Assembly (NCBI RefSeq): GCF_032854445.1
Contig: NC_088299.1
Coordinates: forward strand, 11,279,608-11,343,607
Length of the DNA: 64,000 bases
DNA from: Liolophura sinensis
Taxonomy: Eukaryota > Mollusca > Polyplacophora > Chitonida > Chitonidae
Direction of reading: 5' to 3'
Below the pieces are notes generated by a model. That model was not told where the DNA came from. It worked only from the letters and a program-made list of their open reading frames with translations, and searched no databases. Position numbers and translations under genes: made by a program. Shown here one piece after another: positions 54,439-64,000 of the stretch. Numbering within the stretch: position 1 is the first letter of the stretch; each line of letters begins with the position of its first letter.

Positions 54439-54660
54439 ACCGGTCCGGATAGTACTGTTGGTAGAGCGTGCGCTTCTCGAGCGGTAGATCCAGGGTCAAT
54501 CTTGAGTCGAGTCACACCCAAGACTTCTTCGCTTGGTGTTCAGCATGAAGGGGATAGTACAACGACTGGTTGCATTGAGTCGTCTCAGTGAAGCAGCACT
54601 CGATAGATGAGCGGTGGAAATCCGTCCTGCAACAAGGAGGCACATTAATGCACTCTAAAT
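54439..54660 (+). mobile_element. SINE family 2, tail-truncated
   Basis: Head GGTCCGGATAGTACTGTTGGTAGAGC, CAGGGTCAATCTTGAGTCGAGTCACACC, GGTGTTCAGCATGAAGGGGATAG, CGTCTCAGTGAAGCAGCACTCGATAGATGAG and CACATTAATGCACTCTAAATAAAT. The GTACGACGTTAAAC tail is missing. Confidence 0.9.
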
Positions 54661-54699
54661 AAATATTTTTAACCGTTCCGCTCGACATAATATTGCGCA

Positions 54700-55350
54700 T
54701 AACGGAAAGGACGTTAAAGTGCACAGTTTGTGCCTACTCTCTGTGCTGGAGAGTGCTTTACAGCTGTGTGATTTAGAAAATGAACTTCCGCTTATAGGCT
54801 TGCTTTTGTGCTTTCTATATACAGTATACCCGCACGGATAGGCACGTATGAACCGGTTTATTACATGAAATTTATACTGACTGTGAAGACTCATTTATTT
54901 GAAACATCACTGTTTAGGAGGATAATAAAATGAACGCTCCTTTTTTTTTCAATCCATGCAATATCTGGCGACGGTGTAATAAGAAAGTATTAGCCGCTGT
55001 ATCACAAATGCCGGCCGGGGGAGAAGGGGGTCAGTGCTAAAACCCGAGTTGAAATATGATTTTTCGATAAAATCAAGGGTAATATTTCGCAATCTGAATA
55101 ATGTTGTTATATCTTTTCGGATCTGTCAGTCAAATTGCTTTTCCTTATCAAGGACTATATCGGGCGAATGAGAGTTGATATTTTTCTCCAAAAGCTGTTC
55201 GTAGCAGCAATTCGATAACAAGGCACTTGAACTCAAGGCAATTATGACTTTTTCTTGTGTTATCATTTGACATCTATGTAGAAACAGCGTTCTGGCCTTC
55301 AAAGCTTTGTTGTGTTTGGTATATTTTCATTGTTGCTTTGTCGCGATTGT
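54700..55350 (-). repeat. Paralogous block Z, copy Z3
   Basis: GTATGAACCGGTTTATTACATGAAATTTATACTGACTGTGAAGACTCATTTATTTGAAAC, then X3, then GGCCTTCAAAGCTTTGTTGTG, in the same order and orientation as Z1. It carries no 43-bp minisatellite. Confidence 0.65.
55050..55245 (-). pseudogene. Exon X3, copy in Z3 with one stop
   Basis: The minus strand reads EQLLEKN, SPDIVLDKEKQFD, a TGA, then QIRKDITTLFRLRNITLDF. The frame is otherwise kept in line with the open copies at 4685 and 28951. A CGA-to-TGA change at the Arg after QFD is the likely lesion. Confidence 0.5.
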
Positions 55351-56197
55351 CTCTATCAGGAGCTGTATCAGTGAAGTATGATGTACAAAACTATGGTGCC
55401 GATTCTGCACTGCATATTATATGTGCGAATAAGTTCTATATTCAACATGAAACGGAATGATTTCGTCATTTCAGACAATGTTTGATTTAGAAACATGTTT
55501 TGGCTCAATACAGATTTTTACGAAGACCATTAATAGCAACACAAGACTGCTTTCTAGAATCAAATAAAGGTACAGTGGTACGTATAACACTGATTACACA
55601 AGATACAACAAGTGCCTATATTGCACACGTTACGAATTACAGCTTCTCTATATTGACTTTCTGCGGGTATGAACTCAGGCCGCATACAACCAGTTCTCTC
55701 ACAAAAGAGTGTCCCGCAAATAAATCTTTGCATTTGCATATTTTCTTGCCGTCATGAAGGCAGGGTTCCTTGATCCCAAATCTGTCTCAGGAATGGTTTC
55801 TCGATGAATATTTTATGCACTTCTGGCAAGAATTACTCCTTTTCTTATCGAAATACTTTCAAAACATCCACACGGCTTTCACTCCTGTCGCTTCTGTCAC
55901 TGACACCAGATTAGGCAGCCGGAGCTCAATCTTCTTTTTTGTGATTTACTCAGAAGTCTGCATGAAGAACCCGAGTTCTCAGTGATAAATTATTCTTGGT
56001 CGTGTACTTTGTATAGATTTTTCCTCCACGTTAGACGCGTCTCCGCAATTTTTTTTAACCTGAACACATGTATTCTGGCGCATGTCTGATGCTTAAAAAA
56101 GATGTTTTCCATCAACGGTTCCTGTTTGGGACTAGACACAAATTCGTGACAGTACAACTGAACTAGGTATGTAGCCATAATTTAGGTTCAAGTTTGT
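55351..56197. other. No recognised gene
   Basis: Frames of 62-85 residues (55500-55757, 55770-55985, 55990-56178) show no known motif and no second copy in the window. Confidence 0.4.
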
Positions 56198-56330
56198 ATA
56201 CCAATGCAGTCGCTGTGAATTCAAGTCCAGCTCATGCTTTCCGACTGTACATATGAAGGTCTGCAATAAACCTGTGAATTGTCTGAACTACTCTTGAATA
56301 CGGCGTAAAATACGGAGTGGTCAGATGATT
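56198..56330 (+). mobile_element. SINE family 1, internal and tail fragment
   Basis: ACCAATGCAGTCGCTGTGAATTCAAGTCCAGCTCATGC, AAGGTCTGCAATAAACCTGTGAAT and CTTGAATACGGCGTAAAATAC. Head and part of the core are missing. Confidence 0.85.
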
Positions 56331-56349
56331 AAATGATTGTTATTGGGAA

Positions 56350-56630
56350 GCGGTGGGGGGAGGGGGGACTCAGTTGGTTAGCGCCCTAGCACAGCGTAAT
56401 GACCCAGGAGTCTCTCACCAATGCGGTCGCTGTGAGTTCAAGTCCAGCTCATGCTGACTTCCTCTCCGGCCGTATCCAAGGTATAAATACCTTGGATCTT
56501 GTCTAAGTATCTCCAGCCATGTTAAGGTCTGCCCTGTGGAAACCCACCATAATACTGGCAGCCGTCGTATACTTGAAATATTCTTGAGTATGGCCTAAAA
56601 CACGAAATAAATTAATAAATTATTAAATAA
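56350..56630 (+). mobile_element. SINE family 1 with a small palindromic insert
   Basis: Head (ACTCAGTTGGTTAGCGC), GTTCAAGTCC, CTCCGGCCGTAT, then foreign sequence 56474-56520 including an 11-bp-arm palindrome (56474-56497), then GTTAAGGTCTGCC, CCACCATAATACTGGCAGCCG and CTTGAGTATGGCCTAAAACACGAAATAAATTAATAAA. Confidence 0.9.
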
Positions 56631-56799
56631 AGTTACGTCATACTAAATTCAACGTCATTTTAATAGGTATATTCATCGCGTTGAATTAGATTGTTGCCAC
56701 GTCGGATATATAAACAGTTACAATTAAAGCGCAAATGAGATATATACTTGGATAATCGACAACTTCTGTACTAAATGGTACACGAATTGGATACAGATT

Positions 56800-57030
56800 T
56801 CGTTTATTCGCCTAGAACACTTTGTTGGGTCTTTATAACATCATTGGAAACTTTTGACAGTTTCTCTTTGCCTGATTCCGTCCTAATTCTGTATTTTATA
56901 AGATTCCTTTGGTGGTTTATGTTAAACGTCGTTTTGGTCAATTGACCTTGCGATTATTGACTCCGAACGGTCATGTTGGTTGACAGCTGGTATACGAATG
57001 TCCGTTTCCATTCATAGATTATAATACAAT
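56800..57030 (+). repeat. Paralogous block Y, copy 3
   Basis: Matches 28160-28330 and 31330-31430: CTGATTCCGTCCTAATTCTG, GTTAAACGTCGTT, ATTGACTCCGAACGGTCATG and GACAGCTGGTATACGAATGTCC. Confidence 0.6.
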
Positions 57031-58139
57031 ATAGTCAACTAAAACCCATTGGGGATACTGTACATCCTTCTAAACTATCACAACCGTTAAGCGGATTTTT
57101 CCCCATGGTTCACAATATGTGCATCCTTATTACTAACACTCTCAAGTCCACACTTGACATACAACTTCAAAAATGATACAGACCGTACCTAATAATGACA
57201 AAAACACAAGAAATAAAATAGCTGATATTACATTCCGAATATAATAATGATAATAATAATAATTGTGGTCTGTATCTATATTTCTCCTGTAAACCTGGAA
57301 AGGTTAGATGAAATGCCATATCGATTTACACGGCTTTTGATGTACTTGTATAGGTCTCCAACAAAGGACAGTCTCTTAATTGACCGATGGACACTGTCAA
57401 TCAAAATAATGTGGCCAACGGCAAGCGCCATGTCAAAATATCACATCAGGCAATTAGAACATTTGATATTTAGTCACACCGCTCTTTTACCGTACACGAT
57501 AACTCTAGCGAACAAGTTTGAATGGGAGCGCTTTTGGTATGCGTGGTTATAATTGGTATGCGGATCGGTCAATTATAAAACCAATTCGGGGGTCACCCAT
57601 ATGATGTTTACGTCAATAGGCCAAGGTAAGTTGAACCTTATGATACTTGCACATAGCACATGATACAGCAGAGCCTGGCTGTTTTTTAAGTCTTAACAAT
57701 CGTTCGATATTGGAGATAAAACCTACAGCAGATTTAATTAAACTCAAGAGACATTGTCGATTTTTATGCCCACAGGAACCAATATAATAAAAAACACCAC
57801 CATAAATGTTTCATAAAACAATAAAACCCTCAATGTACTTTTCAGGCACAGGCTTCCAGGGAGAATGTTTATGTACATCCGCAAAATAGTCCCTCCTAAA
57901 AACTATTGTTTTAATTCTTTGTATTCAGTGGATCAATTTTCGTTTTCTCGAGAAGAGATCGTCCGCCGCCTTGTTTTACCATACACCAATGTCTAGGCGT
58001 GATGCAATGTTACAGCTGCACGCTGTAACTGGAGCAAAATCAGATATGATATAAACAGTGGCCGTGGTAATACCCACATACACACAAGCCGCAGAAATAT
58101 AGAGCAACAAAAGAATGGTGTTAATATTCGCAGTTACAC
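57031..58139. other. No recognised gene
   Basis: A 101-residue plus frame at 57247-57552 begins with an isoleucine run encoded by an AAT/ATA microsatellite (57240-57262), so its start is doubtful; no motif recognised. The remainder is AT-rich. Confidence 0.4.
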
Positions 58140-58460
58140 TGATTTGATCTACACACAAAAAACCTTCTTCTGAAATCAACCTGTGTTGTTTCATTCAACA
58201 TAGAAATGTGTTACCCGAACACACACATGTGAAGTACACAAAATAATAAAGCACAGACAAAACCTTGTGTTAATTCGGCACAAGACAGAATTGTTCATAT
58301 ATGACACAAGACTTTTTTGGAAAGAACACAAGTTTGTGTGTGTGTAAGTGTTTTTGTTGGTGTGTGTTTAAGTTTTTTTGTTTGTGTGTATGTAAGTTTT
58401 TTTCTTTGTGTGTGTGCGTAAGTGTTTTTCTTTGTGTGTGTGTAAGCATTTGTTGTTGTA
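58140..58460. repeat. AACACAAG-motif repeat element, copy 2, with GT-rich end
   Basis: TGTGTTGTTTCATTCAACAT, ACACACATGTGAAGTACACAAAATAATAAAGCAC and TTCATATATGACACAAGAC match copy 1 (49560-49890) in order. The right end (58335-58450) is a GTGTGTGTAAGTGTTTTT repeat of about four units. Confidence 0.65.
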
Positions 58461-60559
58461 CTTTATTTTGGTATCAATAATGTGACTACAAAACGCTCGC
58501 ACCTTTAGTTATAAAATAATGAAGTATGATAATTACTTTTTCCTGTTTTTCGGGGTGGTATTGCAGTTATATATTTAAAAACTTCTTTTTTTACACGGTG
58601 TGTGTGTAACAATCCGGATTATGCGATTCTTAGGCTCAGTCTCTAGAGCTTGTCACCCAATATAACTGACAATAACGTAAGTTTAAACTGCTATGGTTCG
58701 TCCAAGTATAAACTTCATAAACTACTTGAGTTGCAAACGTACATTAACACAACTTTTATATTCAAATGTGGCTAGTCTGAAAGTATTCGTAGAGAGGAAC
58801 AAGGAACTGTTAGTTTAGTTATAGTATTCCAATTTTGCACTTGTCACTATAACTTTTTTCAGATTAGACACTAATGAAGGATTTGCGGTTCAAAACCGGC
58901 CTTGGATGGGAGTATGTAGATTCCTCGCTCCCAATGTTTGTTGATTCTTAGTGGCAGTCTAAAGATCGTTGAAGACCACCTGTCTTCTACCAGTATGCTA
59001 GGAATAGGCCTGCCTGTACGACACATGTGGGAAAGTTTGTCAGTGACTTGCCAACCGTCGCTGATTTATACCGGGCACTTTAAACCGAACTGTTTATCGG
59101 CACAAACATATAGCTACATCTTCATTTTTGATCCAGTTTTTAATACTTTTGGTCAGTAATAATTCCAAATAATCAGATTTTTATCTTCGTGACTTTAATA
59201 TGCTTGACTGAGGGTCAGTCACATACAATATGACTCTGCTTTTTTGTAGTTCTGATCTGGCACAGAGTCATACCTCCATGTATTTAATTGCTGTGCGAAA
59301 ACTACCTGTACCTGTCGACAACAACAGCATGTACCCAGGATATCATCCAAACCATTATGAATTTGGTACCAGGGTAAAACCAAATCGATCCTAGTGGGAA
59401 TTTTTGTTTCGTCATAGTTTGTTTCGCTGTTTCGAACCGATGTTTGGAAACAGTTAAATACAGTATAAAACATAGAACTATGAAACACAGTCATACCTTA
59501 GATAGGGCTACCTGTCAGTAAACCTATTATTCATAGTCTCTTTACGCAAATGTCAATGGCGTATTGCGAGTGTGCAGGTGCTAATATATCCACATCTCCA
59601 CAGTTCTGAACTGACAGCTGGAAAATGGCAACTAAGAACACCTGCCAGGTAATCTGATCAACCTTCTGGCAACGTCCACCATTTTGATGAAAACTAATGT
59701 ATTGTGACAGATTTTTCCCGCAGATTTCAAAGTTCATTAAAGGATTTCTTTAAAGATTTGTGATTGCTATATCATTTATTGTGCGAACAAATAATATCGG
59801 ATAATTACCGGATACATTTTTGTGTAATGTGCATTTGAAAACCCTTCGTAGACGTGAAATTTGTCCTTACACTCGTATTTTATAAAAAAAAATATGTACC
59901 ACATACTTACATGAGACATACATATCGGTTTTCGCTTCACCTTAATATTGTGGTCTAAATGAAAATTATAAAATAGAAAATGTGGCTCATCGAACTATTT
60001 TTTGCGCAATTTGAGAGCCAAATGCATTTGTAACAGATTAATTAGGAACCATGCAATGACGTTTGCTGTAATTTGGATAATGGTGCAGAGATAAATTTTT
60101 ATATGTATTGGGATACAGATCCTTACATTTACTCAACTTTAGTCACGAACTGAACACTTTTTATGTCGCATTCCGGCTGGTCAAAGCCAGTACTTGAAAA
60201 CTGTGGAACTCAGCCCCATCTGTCGTGCAAAGTACAGATACGTCAAAATGTACGCAGAAGATACTTAGTTTGAAATGTCACGAGTTGCATGTAGACTCAT
60301 TTAACTACCTTTAGTGATACATCATCACCCAGTAGGATTTTAATTTGTTTCTTGCCATAATGATTTCTGAGCGGTTTAAAATTGATTTATTCTCTGACAT
60401 TTTTTCTAAACTCTGGGGAAAGTGGTGAAATAATTATTAATGGCGTATGCATTTGAAAGAAAACATACACTTGCTGATATTCTGGTCCATATGTTATCAT
60501 TCTTAAGATGGAGATGAAGTTCAGTGTACTTCTTTCGGTACGATAAAGAATCATAGTAA
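58461..60559. other. No recognised gene
   Basis: AT-rich. Minus frames at 59219-59494 (91 residues) and 59531-59737 (68 residues) and a plus frame at 58938-59159 have no recognised motif and no second copy. They could be unique exons, but nothing supports it. Confidence 0.35.
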
Positions 60560-62110
60560 GATCTCAGCCGTGTAAGGTAGGTTTCTGTGGCTTTTTCCAT
60601 CCAGGATCTCAGCAATGTAAGGTAGGTTTCTATAGCACTGTCCATCCAGGATCTCAGCAGTGTAAGGTAGGTTTCTGTGGAATTGTCCACCCAGAATCTC
60701 AGCAGTGTAAGGTAGGTTTGTGTGGCATTGCCCATCCAGGGTCTCTGCAGTGTAAGTTAGGTGTTCGTGGCATCCTGTCCATCCAGGATTTCAGGATACG
60801 ACTGGTTTCCGTGGCATTGTCTATCCAGAATCTCAGCCGTGTCAGGCAGGTTTCTGCAGCAGTGTGCATTCACAAACTCAGCAGTATAAGGTATGTTTCC
60901 GTGGCACTGACATCCAGGATCTCAGCAGTGTAAGGTAGGTTTCTGTGGCATTGTCTATCCAGAATCTCAACAGTGTAAGGTAGGTTTCTGTGGCATTGTC
61001 CATCCAGGATCTCAACAGTTTGATTACATTACTGTGATTATGATTATATTGGGATTCTATGCTTGGTACATGGGGTGATTCCAGGGTTTCTGTGGCATTG
61101 TCCATCCAGGATCTCAGCAATGTAAGGTAGGTTTCTGTGGCATGGTCCATCCAGGATCTTAGCAGTGTGAGGTACGTTTCCACGGCATTGACATCCAGGA
61201 TCTCAGCAGTGTAAGGTAGGTTTCTGTGGCATTGTTCATCCAGGATGTCCGCAATTTAAGTAGGTTTCTGTTGTCTTGTCCATCCAGAAGCTCAACAATG
61301 TAAGGTAGGTTTCTGTGGCATTGTCCATCCAGGATCTCTGTAGTGTAAGTTAGGTGTTTGTGGCACTGTCCATCCAGGATATCAGCAGTGTAAGGTAGGT
61401 TTCTGTGGCGTTGTCCATCTAGGATCTCTGCAGTGTAAGTTAGGTGTCTGTGGCATTGACATCCAGGATCTCAGCAGTGTCAGGCAGGTTTCTGTGGCAT
61501 TGTCCATCCAGAATGTCTGCACTTTAAGGTAGGTTTCTGTAGCAGTGTCCATTCAGGAACTCAGCGGTGTAAGGTAGGTTTCCGTGGCATTGACACCCAG
61601 GATCTCAGCAATGTAATTTAGGTTTCTGTGGCATTGTCAATCCATAATCTTAGCAGTGTAAGGTAGGTTTCCGTGGCATTAGTTTCTCGTTATGTGACTG
61701 GTTTCTGTGGCATTAGCCATCCATGATTTCAACACACGACTGGTTTTTGTGGCATTTTCCATCCATGATCTTAGCTATGTCAGGAAGATTTAACTGGCAT
61801 TGTCCATCCAGGATCTCAGCCGTTTAAGGTAGGTTCATTTTCCATCCAGGATCTCAGCAATGTAAGGTAGGTTTATGTGGCATTGTCCAGCCGGGATCTC
61901 TGCCGTGTAGAGATCTCAGCCATGACTTTTTTCTGTGGTGGCATTGTCCAACCAGGATCTCAGCATATGACTGGTTTCTGCTGGCATTATCTATCTAAGA
62001 TCTGTGCATACTCTAGGTTTCTGCTTGTATTATTCCATTCTGGATCTGAGCATACACTGTACGACAGGTTAGCATTGTCTGTCTTAGGCTTTAGCAGAGT
62101 GAAGTAGCTT
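60560..62110 (+). repeat. 45-bp tandem array, about 33 copies
   Basis: Unit CCAGGATCTCAGCAGTGTAA plus GGTAGGTTTCTGTGGCATTG and TCCAT. Copies vary in length and sequence and grow more degraded toward 61700-62110. A 60-bp unrelated stretch interrupts at 61020-61080. Its 45-bp period is divisible by three, giving long frames of repeated peptide on the minus strand. Confidence 0.95.
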
Positions 62111-62259
62111 TATCCTGGCATTGTCTGATGTAAATAAAACTGTTTTGAGGTCGACTTGTGCGATATCAGAGAAGAGGTAAACTTATTTATTTGAAAGATA
62201 TTAAGAAGTTTTACTTTCTAAATATTAGTTCAGTATGTTGACGTCCGTATGAAAAGGTA

Positions 62260-62360
62260 TTTATTTATTCATTTGTTTGATTGGTGTTTTACGCCGTACT
62301 CAAGAATATTTCACTTATACGACGATGTCCAGCATTACGGTGAGAGGAAAACGGGTTTTG
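62260..62360 (-). mobile_element. SINE family 1, 3' part
   Basis: ATTTATTTATTCATTTGTTTGATTGGTGTTTTACGCCGTACTCAAGAATATTTCACTTATACGACG, then CAGCATTACGGTGAGAGGAAAACGGG. It lies just 3' of the LINE relic on the same strand. Confidence 0.85.
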
Positions 62361-62449
62361 GAGGAGCAGTACAGACTCTAGATGAGTTGGAAACGTGTTA
62401 ATTCAGGAAGGATTTGCACAGGATAGGTATGGAAAGATGAGCAAGTAGT

Positions 62450-63185
62450 ATAGAATGAGGAGGTTTTTTTTCATTTAAGCTGTTTCTAATCTTGTTAATT
62501 ATACCGATGTTGCTGCATATTTTCTTAGTTATATAAGTGGTGTCGCACGTCCAAGTTATTTATCGTTAAAAACCATACCTAGAAATTTAAATTCACTCAC
62601 AAGATTTAAAGTGGTGCTATGTATAGTTAAACTGGGAAAATTAGCTAGATGGGATTTATTATAAGGTTTGATTATCATGAATCTTCAGCAAATAACATAA
62701 AATTTAGTGAGTGAGAACAGCAGGTGATGTCATTTATATAAATAAGGAAGAATAGTGGACCACGTATGAAACCCTGTGGGACACCGCAGTGAACAGATCA
62801 AGATGTCGAAAGTGCATTCTTAACTTAACACTCTCTTACTTCGGTTCATTAAGTAAGTTTTTAAGTAACCATGCAAGCAATAGGTCTCTGAAGCCATAAT
62901 GCTGCAGTTTAAGTAAGAGAATATCATGATCAGCTGTACCAAATGCTTTGGATAAGTCAAGGAATGTAACAATACTAAGTAGTTTATTTTCTTTTGCTGA
63001 TACAAGTTTCGCAAAAAGTGAGCAGGAGAAGAGAGTGGTCGAGTGGTTTGCCCTGAAACCAAATTGTGTATCGGATAATATCATATTGGCTGCTAGCCGT
63101 TCATAAATTTTACAAAACGCAGGTAGAACAGAAATTGGCCTACAGTTTCCAGATTTATTAGCGTCACCTTGATTGTAAACACGTG
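62450..63185 (-). pseudogene. Jockey/CR1-like LINE reverse transcriptase relic
   Basis: The minus strand carries RT blocks in order: NKSGNCRPISVLPAFCKIYERLAAN, TQFGFRANHSTT, TFLDLSKAFGTADHDIL (first catalytic Asp in the DLSKAF block), QHYGFRD, then in other frames GVPQGFIRGPLFFLIYINDI (about 62790) and LFAEDS where FADD would be expected (about 62690), and KKICSNIGIINKIRNSL (about 62480). It lacks endonuclease, N-terminus and most of the C-terminus, and has at least two frame changes. The right end abuts the Penelope-like ORF. The subclass is inferred from motif style only. Confidence 0.85.
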
Positions 63186-63186
63186 T

Positions 63187-64000
63187 AACTTAACCTGTTT
63201 AGATCATCCGGTATATATAAACATTTAAGTATTTCCAAATGTGGACATACCAATTCTCTTACATGTCCATCATTTGATACATCCGCCACTTTTATTTCCT
63301 CACTGACTGGTAAATGTTATTCTGTTAATTCCTACGTTAACTTAAGTTGCATTGCGTGCAATTGTATTTCCCTGGTAACATGCAAGAAGTGTGGTCAGCA
63401 GTATGTTGGAAAGACCACCCAAAAACTACATCTACGGGTGAACGGGCACTGTAAGTCCGTGCGCAAGAAACAATTGCTAATAGGCAAGCATTTCTCTGCC
63501 TCCGACCATGACTTGGACCATTTCAGCATTCAAATAATAGAATCGGTTTCTCCATCAACAAATGCGACAGATGTCGAATTTGAACGTAAAATCCGTGATC
63601 GTGAGCTTTTCTGAATGCTAGAGATTGGTTCAGTCTTCCCATATGGGTTGAATGATAAAGTTATGGGAATCGGCAATGTAACATCTAGCCAACCATATGA
63701 CTCCATCGTAACAAATTTATTCAAATACCATAAACGTAGACCTCGCAGTCATGGTAGGAGGAAGTTCAACAGAAACATGATTCACAAACACGTTACAGTT
63801 AGCTATTTAGTAGGATTGTCGTATGACACCAATAGCATGCATGCTCTACGCACAGTATTATATGCACTGCCATTGAACTTGCTAAAACAGGTAGTTCAAG
63901 ACGTATCCAATAACATACACAATTTTAATGTTCCACCTCACCTTGTACGTCTGTGTCAAGACATATCGTATTTTCGATTGTATCGCCCTGTAACTACAAC
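63187..64000 (+). pseudogene. Penelope-like element, GIY-YIG endonuclease and following region, runs off window
   Basis: In the frame whose codons start at positions divisible by three, a Cys/His-containing stretch (ISKCGHTNSLTCPSF) is followed by NLSCIACNCISLVTCKKCGQQYVGKTT, a GIY-YIG nuclease start (the GIY Tyr reads as Ser here, YVG is kept), then RVNGH with a basic patch and EFERKIRDRELF. A TGA at 63612-63614 stands where this family usually has Trp. MLEIGSVFPYGLND follows, then about 115 more open codons (SQPYDSIVTNLFKYHKRRPR, SYLVGLSYD, HLVRLCQDISYFRLYRP) to the window edge. In canonical Penelope elements the nuclease closes the protein; a long continuing frame instead fits elements with an N-terminal nuclease. 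No RT is visible within the window. Confidence 0.8.

Noticed and set aside
60406-61183. Minus frames repeating ATETYLTLLRSWMD
   Set aside because: Translation of the 45-bp tandem array, not a gene.

Overview
The window looks like AT-rich, gene-poor, repeat-dense nuclear DNA from a lophotrochozoan animal, most likely a mollusc (a brachiopod is possible). The grounds are two abundant tRNA-headed SINE families of the kind seen in those genomes (one ending in TTGAGTACGGCGTAAAAC plus an ATAAATAA tail, one ending in GACGTTAAACCCC plus ACTC repeats), Tc1/mariner elements with TA sites, an L1/Tx1-type LINE, a second LINE relic and a Penelope-like element. No complete host gene, rRNA gene or functional tRNA gene was recognised. 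All homology between blocks was judged by eye, so boundaries are approximate.

The main structure is an old segmental duplication. A set of blocks that I call R, Q, S, T, U, V and W recurs in the same order three times on the plus strand: unit A (about 11.0-20.7 kb), unit B (about 21.3-27.8 kb, lacking Q) and unit C (about 33.7-51.95 kb). Further blocks (P, Y, Z) occur two to four times, and Q and Z occur in both orientations, so the region also went through inversions. Inside the blocks are short coding-like exons whose reading frames are shared between copies (called X1 to X4). I do not recognise their protein families; they may be exons or relics of an undescribed tandem gene family.

Layout: 0-7 kb holds an inverted Q copy with an intact exon X2, P copies, Z1 with exon X3, and SINEs. 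7-11 kb holds a SINE with a perfect target duplication, Z2 with a 43-bp minisatellite, an 82-bp tandem array and another SINE. 11-28 kb holds units A and B. 28-33 kb holds Y, exons X4 and X3, a decayed Tc1 element and a second copy of the 43-bp minisatellite. 33.7-52 kb is unit C, split by a LINE (about 35.4-42.6 kb) that is itself split by a nearly intact DD34E Tc1-family transposon (38198-39746). 52-56.6 kb holds a 30-bp array interrupted by a MITE-like insert, Z3 with exon X3, and SINEs. 56.6-62.1 kb is mostly unassigned and ends in a 1.5-kb array of a 45-bp unit. 62.3-64 kb holds a SINE tail, a Jockey/CR1-like reverse transcriptase relic and a Penelope-like GIY-YIG ORF that runs off the window.

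Relative ages can be read from nesting. The duplications came first. A SINE in unit B (empty site visible in unit A), the LINE and a TA-flanked MITE in unit C came later. The Tc1 element landed in the LINE last and carries one obvious in-frame stop, while the LINE carries at least eight other lesions, several at homopolymer runs.
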